Assembly: GCA_965644295.1 (NCBI GenBank) | Contig: CBFFRP010000611.1 | Coordinates: forward strand, 1-39,696 | Direction of reading: 5' to 3' | From: Paraphysomonas bandaiensis | Taxonomy: Eukaryota; Chrysophyceae | DNA length: 39,696 bases | Shown here: positions 21,394 to 32,800 of the stretch, piece after piece | Layout: every line of letters starts with the position of its first letter | Numbering within the stretch: the stretch's first letter is position 1 | Notes under the pieces: generated by a model | Told to the model about the DNA's origin: nothing | What the model saw: the letters and a program-made list of their open reading frames with translations, nothing else | The model's database searches: none | Position numbers and translations under genes: made by a program

Positions 21394-22745
21394 ATGTTGG
21401 GCACATTACGCAGTGGTATCTGCTTTAACCAGCGTCGATTGCTGTCTATGTCTGTCAAGCACAGCGTGTGTGGTGCTCCACAGGATGTGCTCAAGTAAGA
21501 CACTCAATAACTAATTTACTGTATCGCCAGTGATGCATGTTAATGTAGGCTTGAGTCTGTTGATCCTATCGGCAAAGTTGGACCCAATCAAGTTGCATTG
21601 AAGATGTTGGCTGCGCCTATCAATCCATCCGATCTCAATATGGTACACTATATACGTGCTATATGCAGCAGACGCTAATATGTTATGCAGATCGAGGGTG
21701 TTTATGGTATTAAGGCAAAGCTCCCTGCGATTCCTGGCAACGAGGGTGTCGCTGTGGTAAAGAATGTTGGAGAAAAGGTTGCATCACTGAAGGAGGGGGA
21801 CTGGGTGATTCCTCACGGCGGGGGATTCGGTAAGTTGCGTTGAGAGACTAAAAATGTCATTCTAAGATTTTGTCTATCTGAATGAATAGGAACATGGAGA
21901 GAGGAAGCTGTTGCGGAAGAGGGCGATCTTGATAAGATACCGAACGATATACCTGCGGCCTATGCTGCAGTACTGGGTGTGAACCCGTCCACTGCCTACA
22001 GACTTCTTAGAGACTTCGGCAACCTTCAACCGGGGGACTATGTCATACAGAACGCAGCCAATAGCATGGTCGGCTTGGCTGTTGTGCAGCTTGCTAATCT
22101 AATGGGGCTTAAAACGATTAACATCGTTCGTTCTGACAGGTTCTAACATAGACAGTCTGCGAAAATTGTTCATATTCTATGTGCAGGCCCGATGTGTATA
22201 CCGAGCTTCGGCTTTTGGATAATCTCGGTGGCATGCTGAATGTCCCGTCTGACTATGCGGCGACTCATTCCTTCCGAGAAATCATCTCTGACTTGGATCG
22301 CCCTGTGCGCGTTGCATTCAACGCTGTAGGGGGACGTAGCGCTGAGGACATGGCTAGGGTCCTTCATCATGGCGGAACCATGGTAACTTATGGCGGAATG
22401 TCTAAGCGACCAGTGGAAATATCCCAGGAGATTCTCAACTATAAGCAACTTGACATGCGCGGCTTCTGGATGACGGAGTGGGTAAAGAGAAACAGTAGAG
22501 AGGACCGATTGGTGATGCTGGAGGACTTGGCTGGTTGGGTAAAGCAGGAACAGCTGTCTCTCTTCCTTGAACTACATGATTTCGACGATTTCCAGTACGC
22601 CCTTGAGCGTTCCCTCCTCCCCAACCGCAGGCGCAAGATTGTACTGAACATGGACTACCCCGATCGATTGGCTCAGCATGATGAGCTCGCTAAGGATAAG
22701 GAAGAGAACTACTCTATGTTTGACGTCGACCCCTTGATGCATTAA
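21394..22745 (+). CDS. MECR: Mitochondrial trans-2-enoyl-CoA/ACP reductase
   Basis: It catalyses the last, NADPH-dependent reduction step of mitochondrial fatty-acid synthesis, which supplies lipoic acid precursors. Five exons (21394-21494, 21549-21642, 21691-21829, 21890-22139, 22187-22745) join in frame to 380 codons, the family length. The N-terminus ([19 protein letters not shown]) is Arg-rich without acidic residues, as expected for a mitochondrial presequence. The substrate-side motif NPSDLNMIEGVYG contains the conserved catalytic Tyr (about residue 70), and [16 protein letters not shown] is the NADPH-binding glycine region, with VRSDRPD following. The C-terminal GFWMTEW block is also characteristic. 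All introns are 47-60 bp. The start is the only ATG that leaves a presequence before the conserved domain. Confidence 0.95.
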
Positions 22746-24608
22746 TTGCACTGCGGTGTAACAGCTTGCTTATTATATAGTTATACTGCTCTTGTTTAAA
22801 TATGCAGGGGCGAAATAGTGTGATTTAATGAAAATTGCTCCTAATAAATAGTAATCGTAAAAACAGTGCTGGTAGAATATTCCGCGAGCTGGAACATAGA
22901 ACATAGTAACTTGTGCTGCGTGCAATGTTGTTGACACTCCGTGAACTTTAGTCATCGAACACAGATTTGTGTTCATCTTGTTTGATTCGATAAGGTCTTG
23001 TTAGAAAAATATAAGGATATATGTTACAAATCTACAAATTATTTCGCTAGTTCATATATAAGAAAATAGAAACTCGTATATCATGCCTTATTTGTAAACA
23101 AGCCAGCCATTGAAATACATGAAAAAACAGTTAAATACGGTATTATATAATTTTTTGATGAACTAGGTTTGACTAACTAAATTACATAGACTGAATAAAA
23201 TTTTAAAATAGTGGCTGATCGAATACGATTGATAACATTATAACTTTTCTCTATAGCGAATGATAATAAATTAACTATTGGAGAAGATGAGAAATAGATT
23301 TTATAATATTAATTGATTGAGTGTAGTATTCAGTTAATAATACTTTTTCTAATTGTACATATGTCAAGAAAGTGATATTATCGATACAAACATTTTATAA
23401 GAAAGCTCATTGCTAATAATAAGACATTCCCTACTATGACCATTTATTTAGTGCTAGTGTACTACAATGTTTTTTGTTTCCCTTGTATCTTATCGCAAGA
23501 ATGACGATATAGGACAACGTTTCTAAACAAGACAAGGTTCAGAAAGAAGAATCTACAGGGTTATCTGGATCGGTAAATGTCTCACCTAAATTACGCCCTG
23601 GTTTCATATTTCTTGGACCTGACTGCTGCGAATATCTTATTATGTACGTGATACATTATACTTACCTATGTATATATATATATATATACTATAACTGAGC
23701 AAATGAACTTATAATTTTCCAGATTTTTTATATAACATATTAACAATATAGAAGTGTAATAAATTAAAAGCTTGTATATTTGATGCAGCTATATGTTGGT
23801 CATTGAATTTAGTTGTAGAAGAAGACTGATATATATAATAATTGTAGTTACAACTTGTACACGGACATAATATATTATATTAACCAGTGAGATAGTTAAT
23901 TATAAATTCAATCTTGGAATATAAATTCATCTATGAAACTTTTATTTAAAATGTACGGTCACGTTCTAAACATATACATGCTGTTTGCATCAGCAGGCAC
24001 AGGATATAGTATTGCAAGACTGCTGTTCAGCTGTTGCATATATGAGGAGCACAGACTACATGATACATGTACCTGTACTTAGATATATCAACTTTTTGTT
24101 TGTTGAGTTTGTTTGTGGTTAGTGACTGGTGAAAATCTGTTCTCAGAAAAGTTACATGAATATATTTATGTTGTGAATTGTGAAGTGTTGAGTTAAATAA
24201 TTTTAATTCTTACTTGGAAATACATTGTGTGCAACAATGCAAGGTTAAGGTATACATGTAGAGCAAGTTTGACATCAGTGTGATGTCCAATTCGAACGTG
24301 CTTTTCTCTTTCCTTGGTTTGTACGTTTGCACTACACCTCCTTATCTCCTTATATGTAACCTTCTACGGAACTATCAGTTGCGGGAATGGTACAGTAACA
24401 TTGAGTAAAGTGTACCAAAGCAACATAGTAGTTGCGACATCGCGCACAGTGACCCAGACGTATCACATGGATCTTAAACCCGGAGGTGAAATAAAATCCA
24501 ATATATTCATATAAGTACAATCGATACAAGTAACTATCAAATATGAGATACGGAATATACGGACAGAGTCATGAAAAAGTATAATAACATAGAAAAACTA
24601 TGACAACG
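22746..24608. other. AT-rich intergenic sequence, 1.9 kb
   Basis: No supported gene is present. It includes a (TA)n run near 23670-23690 and a short stretch at about 23410-23440 (ATTGCTAATAATAAGACATTC) that resembles the extreme 3' end of the LINE tails. A 66-codon open frame at 24314-24514 lacks an ATG and recognisable motifs. Confidence 0.5.
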
Positions 24609-25479
24609 CTACGTGGACAAAAGCTCATCTCGCAGCATGAGACTCATCCGCCTCGCAACTGGTTCATCAGACATGTCCACCATTGATGTTCTATTCTCGG
24701 CTAGCACTTCATGAGTATAGTGGTAACGAAAGGAACCTGAAAGTATATAGAGGCTACGCGGGGGAGCCACAAATTCAACAACTTTAGGAACATCGTCACG
24801 ACCATCGTAGAGGTGCTCGAACTCCTCACTCAATTGCAAGCGGAATATTCTACTTGACATAAGCGATAGGCCAGCCACAAGACCTCCGCTGAACTTAATA
24901 CTATCAATGTGAGGTGCTACGGGTGCACATATCAATTACGATAAATAATATCGATGTAAACGCAATCAATAACGTATAATACCTATAAATCCTTCGTTGT
25001 GAAGGTCTATGACATGGGGATTCATGAGTACAATGTCGTCTCCATGTACATCTTTAACGCAATCGATGACTTTCTGTATAGCGACACTGACCTGAATAAT
25101 CAACCATAAACCGGAATATCAACAGCACAGTGGTAAGAGACTTACATTGGATGGAATATCCCTGGATCTAATCTCTGTTTCGCGGTACTTAACGATAACG
25201 TTATCCCAGTGATCAGCCATATAACGCCTTCGAGACAGCAGAGGCTCAATAAAAGATATAAGAGCTCTACAGCAGTGCCTCAGATGAATTAAAAACACAC
25301 TCGTGTCCTGTGAAGTACCTTTCATCTTCCTGAGTGATAATATCGTTAGTGAGGTGGAGGGAATCAGAGGGAACCACTGAGCCAGAGGGGTGCATGTACA
25401 GGCTGCTATGATAACGATGGATTGCTCTGTTCATGAATCGAATCGGGCCTGCTGAGACCCCGCTTACAATAAACGTCAT
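24609..25479 (-). CDS. ALKBH7: ALKBH7-like 2-oxoglutarate/Fe(II) oxygenase
   Basis: It belongs to the AlkB family; in animals ALKBH7 acts in mitochondria. Four exons (25319-25479, 25146-25278, 24983-25091, 24609-24916) join in frame to 236 codons with introns of 40, 54 and 66 bp. The iron ligands are visible: HxD as PHIDSIKFSGG (His137, Asp139) and the distal His in FRYHYTHE (about 203). The 2-oxoglutarate-binding Arg is in ARRMS (about 223-224). RRRYMADHWDNVI and VIDLHNEGFI are further family blocks. The first about 28 residues are basic and hydroxylated with no acidic residue, consistent with a mitochondrial presequence. The 40-bp first intron is the shortest modelled here, but it is required to keep frame. 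Confidence 0.9.
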
Positions 25480-26377
25480 ACTGGATTGATATTGTCCGAG
25501 ACAGGAGCCGCAGACACATACATATATATATATATATATACATGTGCCTGTCAACATCAATGTACAGCACAGCAGAGCAGAGTACAGCACAGAATTCCAC
25601 TGTATACCGGTATACATACACAGTACACTGCTGTATATGTGTAGCTATATACCTACTATGGTATGCTGCATGTACATATGTGCGTGTACACAGACTACGC
25701 GCATCCCATGTATGTGCGTCTAGCTATAGATGCATCATGTACAGCTGTTGCAGTGTGTCCATGCTGTGACCAGACCACAGGGACTATGACAACAGCCTAG
25801 AAGGAGGTGACAAGGCAATGGAAACTGTTATTGAAAGGTTAAGCAATATCAAGAGGTTATGAGGGGATTATATATATACATGTATGAGTGAGAGGCGCTG
25901 GTAAGATACGATGCATGAGAGTAAATGAATACCTCGTCATAACTGTTACATGCTACATATAGGATAGTGTAGCATAAGAAGTAGGTAAATTAGTCCTTAT
26001 CAAACGGAGTAGAGTAAAGTAAAAACACGTGAACACCCTTTTATATAGAGTGTTGGATATTTTTGCACTACGTGATGGGGTGGGTAATATTCTTGCCATT
26101 ACTTACCATAGTTCATGCTCTTTTGCAATATAGAACACTGCCTCGTTGACGTAATTACGATGTAAGATGTTCTATATTACCTTACTACAACTATTTACAC
26201 AATACATAAAACTATTGAAGGATTAAAGATTGTCAATTACTTTGTACAATAAGAAATCAGGTGAAAAGGAGGGGATCTGTCTTTAGATGCATAATGAAAA
26301 TATGTTCAAGCCTATGATCATGACATTTAGATGGTTACTTTATAGAATCCTCTTCAATCGCAATGTCAAATCCCTTT
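25480..26377. promoter_or_regulatory. Upstream region of ALKBH7 with CTGTAC motif cluster
   Basis: Within 75-280 bp upstream of the ALKBH7 start lie ATGTACAGCACAGCAGAGC, AGAGTACAGCACAGAA, CAGTACACTGCTGTATATG and ATGTACAGCTGTTGCAG (25559-25756), with a (TA)n run at about 25521-25540. The rest, to 26377, is AT-rich with no gene seen. Confidence 0.5.
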
Positions 26378-26636
26378 TGCTCCATTCTGAGCGCGTACTT
26401 AGGTAGATCCGGGTGGGGTCGGGTGGGTACTTAACTAATACTTGTTCAAGGCCCATATGTTATTTGCTAGCTACCTACTGAACCCAACTAGCTACATCGT
26501 TATCACACGGTATTCGGCGCTAAATATGCAGTGAGAACCGCTGAACTAAGCAATGTGTACATGGGTAGCGGTGTTAGGTCGCAGCACCCACTAGAAGGCC
26601 GCACGCAGTGATTAATTACGCTGTCAGTATGGGGCA
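26378..26636 (-). mobile_element. MITE-like repeat, copy 1
   Basis: About 259 bp, homologous along its whole length, in opposite orientation, to 38886-39145. Its ends form imperfect terminal inverted repeats (TGCCCCATACTGACAGCG at one end, TGCTCCATTCTGAGCGCG at the other). It has no coding capacity, which fits a miniature inverted-repeat element mobilised in trans. Confidence 0.7.
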
Positions 26637-26852
26637 CCCTTCACAGTAACCACAAAATGCACCTATATAAGTAAAAGGCGTTCCAATACTTCACCTACGC
26701 ACACATACGCAACATTGATGATTTTACTACATAGAGAACAAACTTTCCATTATTAACGTATATACGGTAACAACTAAAACACTAATAACATCACATAGGA
26801 AAATACGACATCTACTTTGGAATATACATTACTATTAATACTCAACTGTGTA
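26637..26852. other. Short intergenic spacer
   Basis: This is AT-rich sequence at the 3' side of the acidic-protein gene. Nothing else is seen. Confidence 0.4.
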
Positions 26853-27431
26853 CTACATATTATCTCCTACGCTATACTTCATCGACGCTAGTGTGACGTA
26901 TTGATGAGGTGTCAGTCTTTTACTTTCATATCTATATTTCGTATTTTCGATTGCATGGCGCAGAAGAAGACCACTTGTTCCTCGCGATCGTGAAGGATTA
27001 CGGTTACAACCTCTACGGCATACCAGTTGTTTGAAGTACAGATTATCCTCTGGTAAATTACAAAACACCAAAAAATCGGCGGTTGACATGGAGTACTTCT
27101 CCCTTATTTCACGGACCCATTTGTGCAAATTGAGCCACTCTCTCTTTGCATCTTTTAGTTCATTCGCAATTAGCTTCTGCATTCTGACCTCAGATGTATC
27201 ACTTGCGGAATCGTCACTTAAATCTTCATCATCATCGCTATCAATATCTGAGTTGTGACTTGAATCTGAACCCTCAACTGATCCCTCATCATCATCACCA
27301 TCTTCACTATCACCGGAGATGTCGCCGTCGCTACTGTCACCATCGTCTCCTGATTCATCAGATGAATTGACATCATCATCACTCCCAGACTGTGACTCGT
27401 ATTCACTTTCCTCTTCGCTTTCAACTGACAT
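26853..27431 (-). CDS. Protein with Asp/Glu/Ser-rich N-terminus, unknown function
   Basis: I do not recognise this 192-codon intronless ORF. The first about 80 residues are almost only Asp, Glu, Ser and Gly, with repeated DD, SD and ED steps that suit casein-kinase-2 phosphorylation and a disordered acidic region. Residues about 85-192 are different: a charged, probably helical block (NELKDAKREWLNLHKWVREI) is followed by a basic Cys/Arg stretch (CRRGCNRNPSRSR) and a further helical tail. Acidic tails of this kind are common in nuclear or chromatin proteins, but nothing specific supports that. The acidic bias shows strand-specific codon composition, in favour of a real gene. A (CATA)n array starts about 135 bp upstream. 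Confidence 0.6.
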   Translation of the reverse strand: MSVESEEESEYESQSGSDDDVNSSDESGDDGDSSDGDISGDSEDGDDDEGSVEGSDSSHNSDIDSDDDEDLSDDSASDTSEVRMQKLIANELKDAKREWLNLHKWVREIREKYSMSTADFLVFCNLPEDNLYFKQLVCRRGCNRNPSRSRGTSGLLLRHAIENTKYRYESKRLTPHQYVTLASMKYSVGDNM

Positions 27432-27566
27432 ATCTCTCAGGTACCGGTACTACAAATGCATCAGAGCGTTGTAGTTATGTACTTGTGTTCAACTGAACTT
27501 TGTATCAACTGGGAACTGCTCTATATTACACGACAATGTGAACTGTTAGGCGTTACGGTAACAAGA

Positions 27567-27907
27567 ATACATACATACATACATACATACATACATACAT
27601 ACATACATACATACATACATACATACATACATACATACATACATACATACATACATACATACATACATACATACATACATACATACATACATACATACAT
27701 ACATACATACATACATACATACATACATACATACATACATACATACATACATACATACATACATACATACATACATACATACATACATACATACATACAT
27801 ACATACATACATACATACATACATACATACATACATACATACATACATACATACATACATACATACATACATACATACATACATACATACATACATACAT
27901 ACATACA

Positions 27908-27938
<31 letters not shown>

Positions 27939-28563
27939 CATACATACATACATACATACATACATACATACATACATACATACATACATACATACATACA
28001 TACATACATACATACATACATACATACATACATACATACATACATACATACATACATACATACATACATACATACATACATACATACATACATACATACA
28101 TACATACATACATACATACATACATACATACATACATACATACATACATACATACATACATACATACATACATACATACATACATACATACATACATACA
28201 TACATACATACATACATACATACATACATACATACATACATACATACATACATACATACATACATACATACATACATACATACATACATACATACATACA
28301 TACATACATACATACATACATACATACATACATACATACATACATACATACATACATACATACATACATACATACATACATACATACATACATACATACA
28401 TACATACATACATACATACATACATACATACATACATACATACATACATACATACATACATACATACATACATACATACATACATACATACATACATACA
28501 TACATACATACATACATACATACATACATACATACATACATACATACATACATACATACATAC
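27567..28563. repeat. (ATAC)n microsatellite, about 1 kb
   Basis: About 249 nearly pure copies of the complementary unit of the 9381-12795 array, interrupted by one single-base phase slip near 27907. The open frames through it are a by-product of the 4-bp unit. Confidence 0.97.
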
Positions 28564-28665
28564 GACATGCACTTCTGTACACACTTGTATATACCTCTTC
28601 CTCCAACACATTGTGGGACTGCTGTAGTATTACTGTAACTGAAGTCGTCTAGTTCAATTGGTATC

Positions 28666-28959
28666 ATGCTGGAGTTTCTGTATTCTCCTCAGAGAGATGT
28701 GTCGTATGACTTTATCGCAGGCATGTACCTTGCAGGTTTGTGTTCTCCATTAGTTGACCGTGTGTCTGACCTCTTTCTTTAAGGTTGTGTAATAGGATTG
28801 TTATTGGGTGTACTGGACATAGTTTTTGAAGTTGAAGAAGTTAAAGGGTTTTGGATTATATTTGCTCCCTTTTCTGTTTCTTTGATATGGGCACTAGTTT
28901 TACGTACAAAAGCTAAGAAGCTGTTTACTTCAGAGGATATTCAAAAGAAGAATAAATAA
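28666..28959 (+). CDS. Small two-helix membrane protein, 81 aa
   Basis: Two exons (28666-28735 and 28784-28959) separated by a 48-bp GT-AG intron join in frame to 81 codons. The product begins MLEFLYSPQRDVSYDF and has two hydrophobic segments: about residues 17-35 (FIAGMYLAGCVIGLLLGVL) and about 46-60 (FWIIFAPFSVSLIW...). They are separated by an acidic loop. The C-terminus is Lys-rich and ends KKNK, which fits the KKxx signal that returns membrane proteins to the ER. I cannot name the family. The gene is short, but the intron, membrane pattern and terminal signal agree with each other. It lies just right of the (ATAC)n array. Confidence 0.6.
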
Positions 28960-29408
28960 TTAATTAGTTTAGTATGTGTGGTCGTTTTAATTTAAAGAAA
29001 TTATATTTCAGTGTAGTATTGTGCAGAAAATGATCAGGTATCGGCGGTTTCTCATTGGAAAAAGTACAATTACAACTATCACTGGTCAGTGGTGACTTAC
29101 TAAACCTAATAAGCTTGTAATGATGTATTGCACACGACAAAACTGAAGATGAGATAATTAGCATTGTGGTATATTGTGAGACAACGATATTGTAGGTGTC
29201 GAAATTTAGTAAAGTCACAAGTATCAAGTATCTGTTGGTAGGAAGTAGGAAGGCCAACAAACAGCCTTTAAATATACGCTATTACAGCAAAGAACTGTGA
29301 TTAATTCATATCATGTAGCTATACTTAAGCATACTATCCCCAGTAAGTTTTAATGTGAAAAGCTCGTAATAGCACCATTCATTCGGTACGGCCTCTTCTA
29401 TTTTTGTT
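28960..29408. other. Intergenic sequence left of the complete Copia element
   Basis: No gene is recognised. A 98-codon minus-strand frame (28964-29260) is leucine/serine-rich without motifs and is not supported. Confidence 0.45.
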
Positions 29409-29413
29409 GTGCT

Positions 29414-29706
29414 TGTTGGGAAATGCTCATTTTACTTAGATCAAAGAGAGATTAAGTTGTTAGACTAGATAGATTTATTAATATCGTTTACACGAATTGT
29501 GTTAAACAACACAAGCTCGTTTTGTGCCATGCATAAATCACTACTTCTGTAGACCTTTCGCTACTAAACATATCTTGAAAGAGCAAACTATTTCAGTTTT
29601 CTCAATATCATAACAGCATCTACACATCACCATACTTCACTGTATTCTCGTACATTGTCTTCAAGTACCACATTGAATATACTAGGATACAGTCCATATT
29701 CTAATA
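29414..29706 (-). repeat. 3' LTR of the complete Copia element
   Basis: This 293-bp copy reads as identical to 34576-34868. On the coding strand it begins TATTAGAATATGG and ends CATTTCCCAACA, so the 5' terminus is TA rather than the usual TG. Confidence 0.97.
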
Positions 29707-29879
29707 CTCCCACTCAATGTAGAATGCAGTGATACGAAACAACAATGAGTACAGTGATCTTCATGCTATAAACTAGTCTCATAGGTAAAATAGATGTGAA
29801 ATCTTATCAAGATACATATATAACTAGCAGTCAACTAGATATATAGTTATGTGGGATTCTCACCCACTAAAACACACCT

Positions 29880-32800
29880 TTAACCTCTTCGGGGTCGCTT
29901 CTTCTGCTGCTCCTCAACTCTGGTTGACACACTTCTCTTAACCCCGGTAATAGTTTTCTCATGACGACTGAAAAGTTTCGTTGACAATGCCTTCGTGAAA
30001 ATATCAGCCGCCATATCATCCGTCGACACATGAATCAACTTTGCCGTAGGAAATTTTCCATTTACATGCTCTCTCACCCAGTGATACTTGATGTCTATAT
30101 GCTTCGACCTCTTATGATACACAGGATTCTCGGAGAGATCTTTCGCACTCTTGCTATCCATAAAGAATGGAGTCGGCTTCGCAACTAAGAGCCCGAGCTC
30201 CTTGAACACCCCCCGAAGCCACACCAGTTCTTGCATAGCCGCATACTCCGCCATATATTCAGATTCCATGCTCGAAGTTGCAACTGTGGTCTGTAGTTTA
30301 GACTGCCAGGCCAATGCGCCTGCACATAAGAACACAATGTATCCTGTTGTCGATCGCCGAGTCAGTCTATCACCAGCCCAATCTGAATCACTGAACACAT
30401 GTAAGTCGAACTCACTCCCACTGAATCTGATGCCCTCATCAATTGTTCCACGCAAATATTTCAATAAGTGAATCGCCAGTTTGCACGATGCATATGTCGG
30501 ACAACTACTAAATCGAGACAATAACCCCACTGCATAAGCCAGATCAGGTCTAGTATGCATTGCTAGATACAACACTGCTCCAATAATTTGCCGATACGGA
30601 AATGAGTCAACCCACTGCTTCTGCTCCTCCGTAAGTTCACGTTCCTCGGCCAACAGATCCTGAACATTAGTAGGTAGTGGGGCCTCCTTATTCTTACTAC
30701 TCTTTCCCATAACTGAGCTGAATTTCTTGATAATATTCTTAGCATACTCAGATTGATCTAACATATACCAATTTTCTCCTCTGGTTATCCTGATGTTCAG
30801 AAATCGCTTACACACTCCCAGATCATGCATCTCGAATGTTTCACAGAACCTACGCTTTACGCTTTCCAAGTAAGTCAGATCAGCGGATGCAATTATGATA
30901 TCATCAACATATATCAATAATAAATGCAGTTTTCCGTTACTCCATCGCATATACAAACACGTATCCAAAATACACGGAGTAAAATGCAATGATTTAATAA
31001 ACTTGTCAATATGTTTATTCCACTGTCGCGGTGAAGATCGCAGTCCATACAATGCCTTGATTAGTTGAAAACACCATCCAGCTAGTAATTCCTCATCTGG
31101 TGGAGGTGCCATATACACGTCATCCTCCAGATCTGCATAGCAAAATGCGGATGATACATCTAATTGATGCACATGCATCTGTAACATAAACGCAATCGCT
31201 AACACTAGTCTAATGGTTATACCCTTAACCACTGGAGCGAAAGTGGACGGCTCCTCCTCCTTCTTCTCTTGGAGATTTCCTAATGCCACTAGCCGAGCCT
31301 TGTACTTTACTATATTCCCTAGTATGTCTCGCTTCACCGTATGCACATATTTCGCTCTAACTAATTTCACTCCGCTTGGAATTTTCACGATCTTCAAGAC
31401 ACGTCTTTTCAGCAATGATGTCTTCTCCACCATTCGAGCTTTTCTCCATTGTTGATACTGTGGAGATCTCTCTGCCTCGGCATATGAATTTGGTATCTTG
31501 ATATCTTCTGTCTCTGCATGGTTAAGATCAATATTATGCGCATCCGGTACTTCAACCATATTAATCTCTCCTAAAACTGACGCGTTTGCCAGTCTCCGCT
31601 GCAGCCGTTTGCGTCGGACCCGACCATCACCATCTAGTTCAATCGGTCGACGAGGTATATAAGAACCCATACCTTGCTCATCCTGAGCACGCACATCGTG
31701 CGTTGTGGGAGGAGCCCCGCTCACAACCCCAGACTCATAGTCTTCAGAGGTCTGCAACCTCACAGCTGTCTCCTGACAGGTTGGGTCAGGACTCTCCTGT
31801 AACCCTCCAGGTCTTCCCTGGTCCAGCACCCTGGCTGGCATAGTACTCAGGGCGTCCCCCTTTCCTATATATCCGGTATTCCCGGGAGTTTCTGCAGTCA
31901 TTCGCACTACGTCCTCGACGTGAATCGGCACCCGGTGCTCGATATGCTTCCGACCTGCAGTTACCAGAGATCGATAGGCTACTATTACCCCCTTTCGTTC
32001 TACTACTCTCGTGGTCTTGTAGAGAAGACCATCCTCATCATCAATATGATATGTACCTTCTAAGCCCGCATAGTCAGACACAATTTTCGGTCTCTCGGCC
32101 TCCTTCACTCGAAGAGCATCTATCTCAGCGAAATAGCTCTCCGAGCGTGACGGTATGGACTCATCAGTTAATACATGTACCGACGTGACGACCCTATCAG
32201 TCGCAGGTAGATATACATCATATCCTACCTTTTCATCTGAATATCCTATCAGATATCCGATAAGGGCCTTGTCGTCCCAGTCTTTCCGTCGATCCGCCTT
32301 TGTAGTGAGGACATACGCACGACACCCCCATACTCTGAGATATTTCAGGTTGGGAGCCTCACCAGTCAAAAATTCAAGAGGGGACATATACCCCTTCGCT
32401 GTCTTTGTAGGCAATCGAATTAATATGTACCTGGCTGCCATGTAGGCATCTAGCCAAAACTGTGAAGGCAATCCTGACTGAATCAGCATCGCTAATGTCA
32501 TCTCACCACAGGTCCTGAATTTCCGCTCCTCAATCGCGTTCATCTCAGGAGAGTCCGTAGAGCTCCACGTATGTTGATAGCAACCCTGTGACCTAAGATA
32601 TTGTCGCAGCTCATCACATATTAGCTCCCCTGCTCCATCTGCATGGTAATGATGCATTTCTAATTTGTACCTTTTCACATCTCCTTCAAAAATCTTCTTG
32701 AAAACCTGCAGTACCGATGACCCAGTCCTATGAACAAGCCCTTCCGACCAGAACATCCGACTGGCATGGTGTGTTAGTTTGAGCACATATATTTCCCCTC

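Noticed and set aside
24314-24514. 66-codon plus-strand frame with a hydrophobic start
   Set aside because: It has no ATG start and no motifs, and lies in AT-rich sequence.
27521-28667. Long ORFs across the (ATAC)n array
   Set aside because: Same cause as the other array: a stop-free 4-bp repeat with short unrelated ends.
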